Source: Polynucleobacter sp. 31A-FELB
Lineage (GTDB): Bacteria; Pseudomonadota; Gammaproteobacteria; Burkholderiales; Burkholderiaceae
Direction: 5' to 3'
NCBI RefSeq assembly: GCF_018882405.1
Contig: NZ_JACVOO010000015.1
Span: forward strand, 1 to 51,990
Length of the DNA stretch: 51,990 bases
Positions 50,553 through 51,990 of this stretch are shown here, one piece after another. The notes under the pieces were generated by a model. The model saw only the letters and a program-made list of their open reading frames with translations. It ran no database searches and had not been told where the DNA came from. Both the position numbers and the translations under genes were made by a program. Positions within the stretch are counted from its first letter, which is position 1. Each line of letters begins with the position of its first letter.

Positions 50553-51719
50553 ATGAAAATTAAACGCTTAATCGGCTTGTTAATTACCACATCCCTTGCA
50601 TTTTCTTCTGTGGGAAATGCAATCGCCTGCACCTCATTGGTGTATACAGATGCTCAAGGTCGCGCTTACGTTGGTAGGACAATGGAGTTTGTTGGGGTTC
50701 AGCCTGACCATTTAACCTATTTTCCAAAAGGAAGCCAGTTTTCCTCTACAACACCAGATGGCAAGCAGGGCATAGCTTTTAGTTCAAAGTATGCAATTTT
50801 TTCTTCTAGCATTAAAAAAGGCTTAGTTCCTGGTGACAAGAATGAAACTGTCATTGATGCGATGAATGATCAAGGCTTAGTTTTTTCAATGCAATCATTG
50901 GGGGGCAACAGTTCGCCTGATGTCAGTAAAGCTCCGCAAGATAAGATTCTCTCGCTCGTGGATTTTGGTCCATGGACTTTAGGTAATTTTGCATCGGTAG
51001 CCCAAGTGAAAAAAGCTATTGAAAATAACGAAGTGGCAATTTGGCTACCAACAGTTCCGTTTTTGGGTAAAGGCGCGTTTCCTGTCCATATTGCACTCTA
51101 CGACAAGACAGGCGCAGGAATTGTGGTTGAATGGATCGGTGGAAAAACAACTGTTTATGACAATCCAGTAGGAGTTATGACCAACAACCCGCCTTTCCCT
51201 TGGCATATTCAAAATATGAGCAACTATGCCTATTTAACAAATGTAGATAAAAATAGCGGGAAATTTAATAACTTAAAAGTAAATGCTTTTGATGGTGGCG
51301 GAAATATGGCAAATCTTCCCAGCGTTGAAACTTCGCCTGGTCGTTTTGTTAAAGCCGCTTACTACTCAACATTCGCTGAAAAAGCTACTACACCTGATCA
51401 AGCCATTTATACCCTTGGGCATATCATGAATAATTTTGATAGGCCTAAAAATATTTCTATTGATTTGCCAAGTGATATGCCGGGTGGCGAGCGAGATATG
51501 ACATCTGCCAAAGGGGCTAAATCTGCATCCGAAGTAACTCTTTGGACAACCATGAGAGACACAAATCGAAATCTTTTTTATATCAGAACCATTGATAGTA
51601 TTAACTACTCTATGTTCGATCTGAATAAACTAAGCTCATTGAAGGGTGTTACAAAAGTCTCGTTTGAGGCTTTAAATGCAAATCCAAATGTGGACGGCAC
51701 ATCGTTGTTTCTAAGATAA
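50553..51719 (+). CDS. Secreted linear amide C-N hydrolase (choloylglycine hydrolase family, Ntn)
   Basis: A 388-residue protein with a signal peptide (MKIKRLIGLLITTSLAFSSVGNAIA) ending just before Cys26. The mature protein thus begins with the nucleophilic Cys (CTSLVYTDAQGRAYVGRTMEF) of Ntn hydrolases; the conserved Arg of VGRTMEF and Asn in MTNNPPFPWH fit. The family splits bile salts, penicillin V or N-acyl homoserine lactones; with no bile in such an environment, acyl-homoserine lactones or other amides are more plausible. The gene is flanked by an IS and a tRNA-bounded island, which suggests accessory status. Confidence 0.85.
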   Translation: MKIKRLIGLLITTSLAFSSVGNAIACTSLVYTDAQGRAYVGRTMEFVGVQPDHLTYFPKGSQFSSTTPDGKQGIAFSSKYAIFSSSIKKGLVPGDKNETVIDAMNDQGLVFSMQSLGGNSSPDVSKAPQDKILSLVDFGPWTLGNFASVAQVKKAIENNEVAIWLPTVPFLGKGAFPVHIALYDKTGAGIVVEWIGGKTTVYDNPVGVMTNNPPFPWHIQNMSNYAYLTNVDKNSGKFNNLKVNAFDGGGNMANLPSVETSPGRFVKAAYYSTFAEKATTPDQAIYTLGHIMNNFDRPKNISIDLPSDMPGGERDMTSAKGAKSASEVTLWTTMRDTNRNLFYIRTIDSINYSMFDLNKLSSLKGVTKVSFEALNANPNVDGTSLFLR

Positions 51720-51759
51720 TTAGGGCGCCGCCAAAATATATTGGCGTCAAAGAGTATTA

Positions 51760-51785
51760 GCCACCTTAGGGTGGCTTTTCTTTTA
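51760..51785 (+). terminator. Terminator after the amide hydrolase gene
   Basis: GCCACC-ttag-GGTGGC followed by a T-rich run. A second hairpin CGCCAA/TTGGCG (51729-51734 with 51741-51746) lies just upstream. Confidence 0.8.
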
Positions 51786-51863
51786 TCGGTTAATTCGACA
51801 ACACAAGTGTCGTGTTTCGAGGCGCCTGGATTCCATCGGGCCAAAAGAAAAGGGACCACATTT

Positions 51864-51990
51864 TGAACTGACCCACAAAAGTTGGACACCAAATCCAACT
51901 CAAAAGGGTCAGTCTCATGTCCAAATACAGCAAAGAGTTCAAACTAGAAGTTATTCAGCATTACCTCTCCGGTAAGGGTGGTTTTAAAGC
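51864..51990 (+). mobile_element. IS3-family insertion sequence, left end (partial)
   Basis: The element appears to begin with TGAACTGACCCACAAAAG, the TG...-type end of IS3/IS150-group elements, followed by the orfA start. Directly inside the end is a nested dyad: CTGACCC/GGGTCAG (51868-51874 with 51906-51912) enclosing GTTGGA/TCCAAC (51881-51886 with 51894-51899). The other end is beyond the window. Confidence 0.75.
51917..51990 (+). CDS. IS3-family transposase OrfA (IS150-like), N-terminal fragment cut by window edge
   Basis: ATG at 51917 opens MSKYSKEFKLEVIQHYLSGK, a typical HTH OrfA N-terminus of the IS150 group. It differs from the OrfA at the left edge of the window, so two different IS3-type elements are involved. 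Only 24 codons are visible. The upstream GGGTCAG, which may include the ribosome site, is one arm of the nested dyad. Confidence 0.85.
   Translation, partial: MSKYSKEFKLEVIQHYLSGKGGFK

Noticed and set aside
1..51990. Composite transposon spanning the window, because both edges carry IS3-type ends
   Set aside because: The two OrfA sequences differ, the elements point outward, and the interior is mainly core metabolism and housekeeping genes; the window edges probably just happen to fall in IS copies.

Overview
The window looks like a chromosome segment of a low-GC member of the Burkholderiaceae, most like Polynucleobacter. This is inferred from gene content and protein style: monomeric NADP-isocitrate dehydrogenase, a phasin, MsrPQ, a fused LivM-LivG, a proteobacterial CbiM-like permease and many DUF proteins typical of that group. 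No rRNA operon, intact tRNA, CRISPR array or prophage is visible. Both edges cut into IS3-family elements, each with its orfA reading out of the window.

Layout. 1-3.7 kb: IS3 start, then a branched-chain amino acid type ABC operon (livH, livM-livG fusion, livF) without a binding-protein gene. 3.8-6.7 kb: a sulfur module with a TauE/SafE exporter divergent from persulfide dioxygenase, a BigR/SqrR-type ArsR regulator and a small DUF2892 protein. 6.7-9.8 kb: a leftward, probably Fur-controlled cluster of an outer-membrane protein, a 59-aa protein, an FMN-binding protein, ApbE and a four-helix His-rich membrane protein. 9.8-30 kb: mostly housekeeping genes (nuclease, lytic transglycosylase, FKBP, MFS, isocitrate dehydrogenase, MsrPQ with lipocalin and MBL hydrolase, RsuA, PCD, isochorismatase, GNAT, TauE, PpiC, phasin). 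29.3-31.1 kb: an SbtA-like bicarbonate permease with its own LysR regulator.

31.2-39.4 kb is the most striking part. A YjbE/TerC membrane protein fused to a UspA domain and an HPF/RaiA-like protein are followed by a clear yybP-ykoY (Mn2+) riboswitch at about 33083-33184. The riboswitch lies in the leader of a heavy-metal RND efflux operon (outer membrane factor, adaptor with an unusual cytoplasmic extension, HME pump, PII-like protein). This predicts a manganese-controlled tripartite efflux system.

39.5-48.3 kb: FAD/Fe-S 2-hydroxyacid dehydrogenase, glutamate dehydrogenase, ahpC-ahpF separated by two mutually exclusive RNA hairpins (one with a cUUCGg tetraloop), a non-canonical Nramp-like transporter and a GST. 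48.3-50.4 kb: a small accessory block between two decayed tRNA 3' ends, holding a class I Fic toxin/VbhA-type antitoxin pair, a tautomerase and a MarR regulator. The last two genes share an identical 17-bp putative operator. 50.5-51.7 kb: a secreted Ntn amide hydrolase, followed by a second IS3-family element.

Start codons were chosen by ribosome-binding site, signal peptide and family length. All functions are inferred from motifs read by eye; no database search was run.
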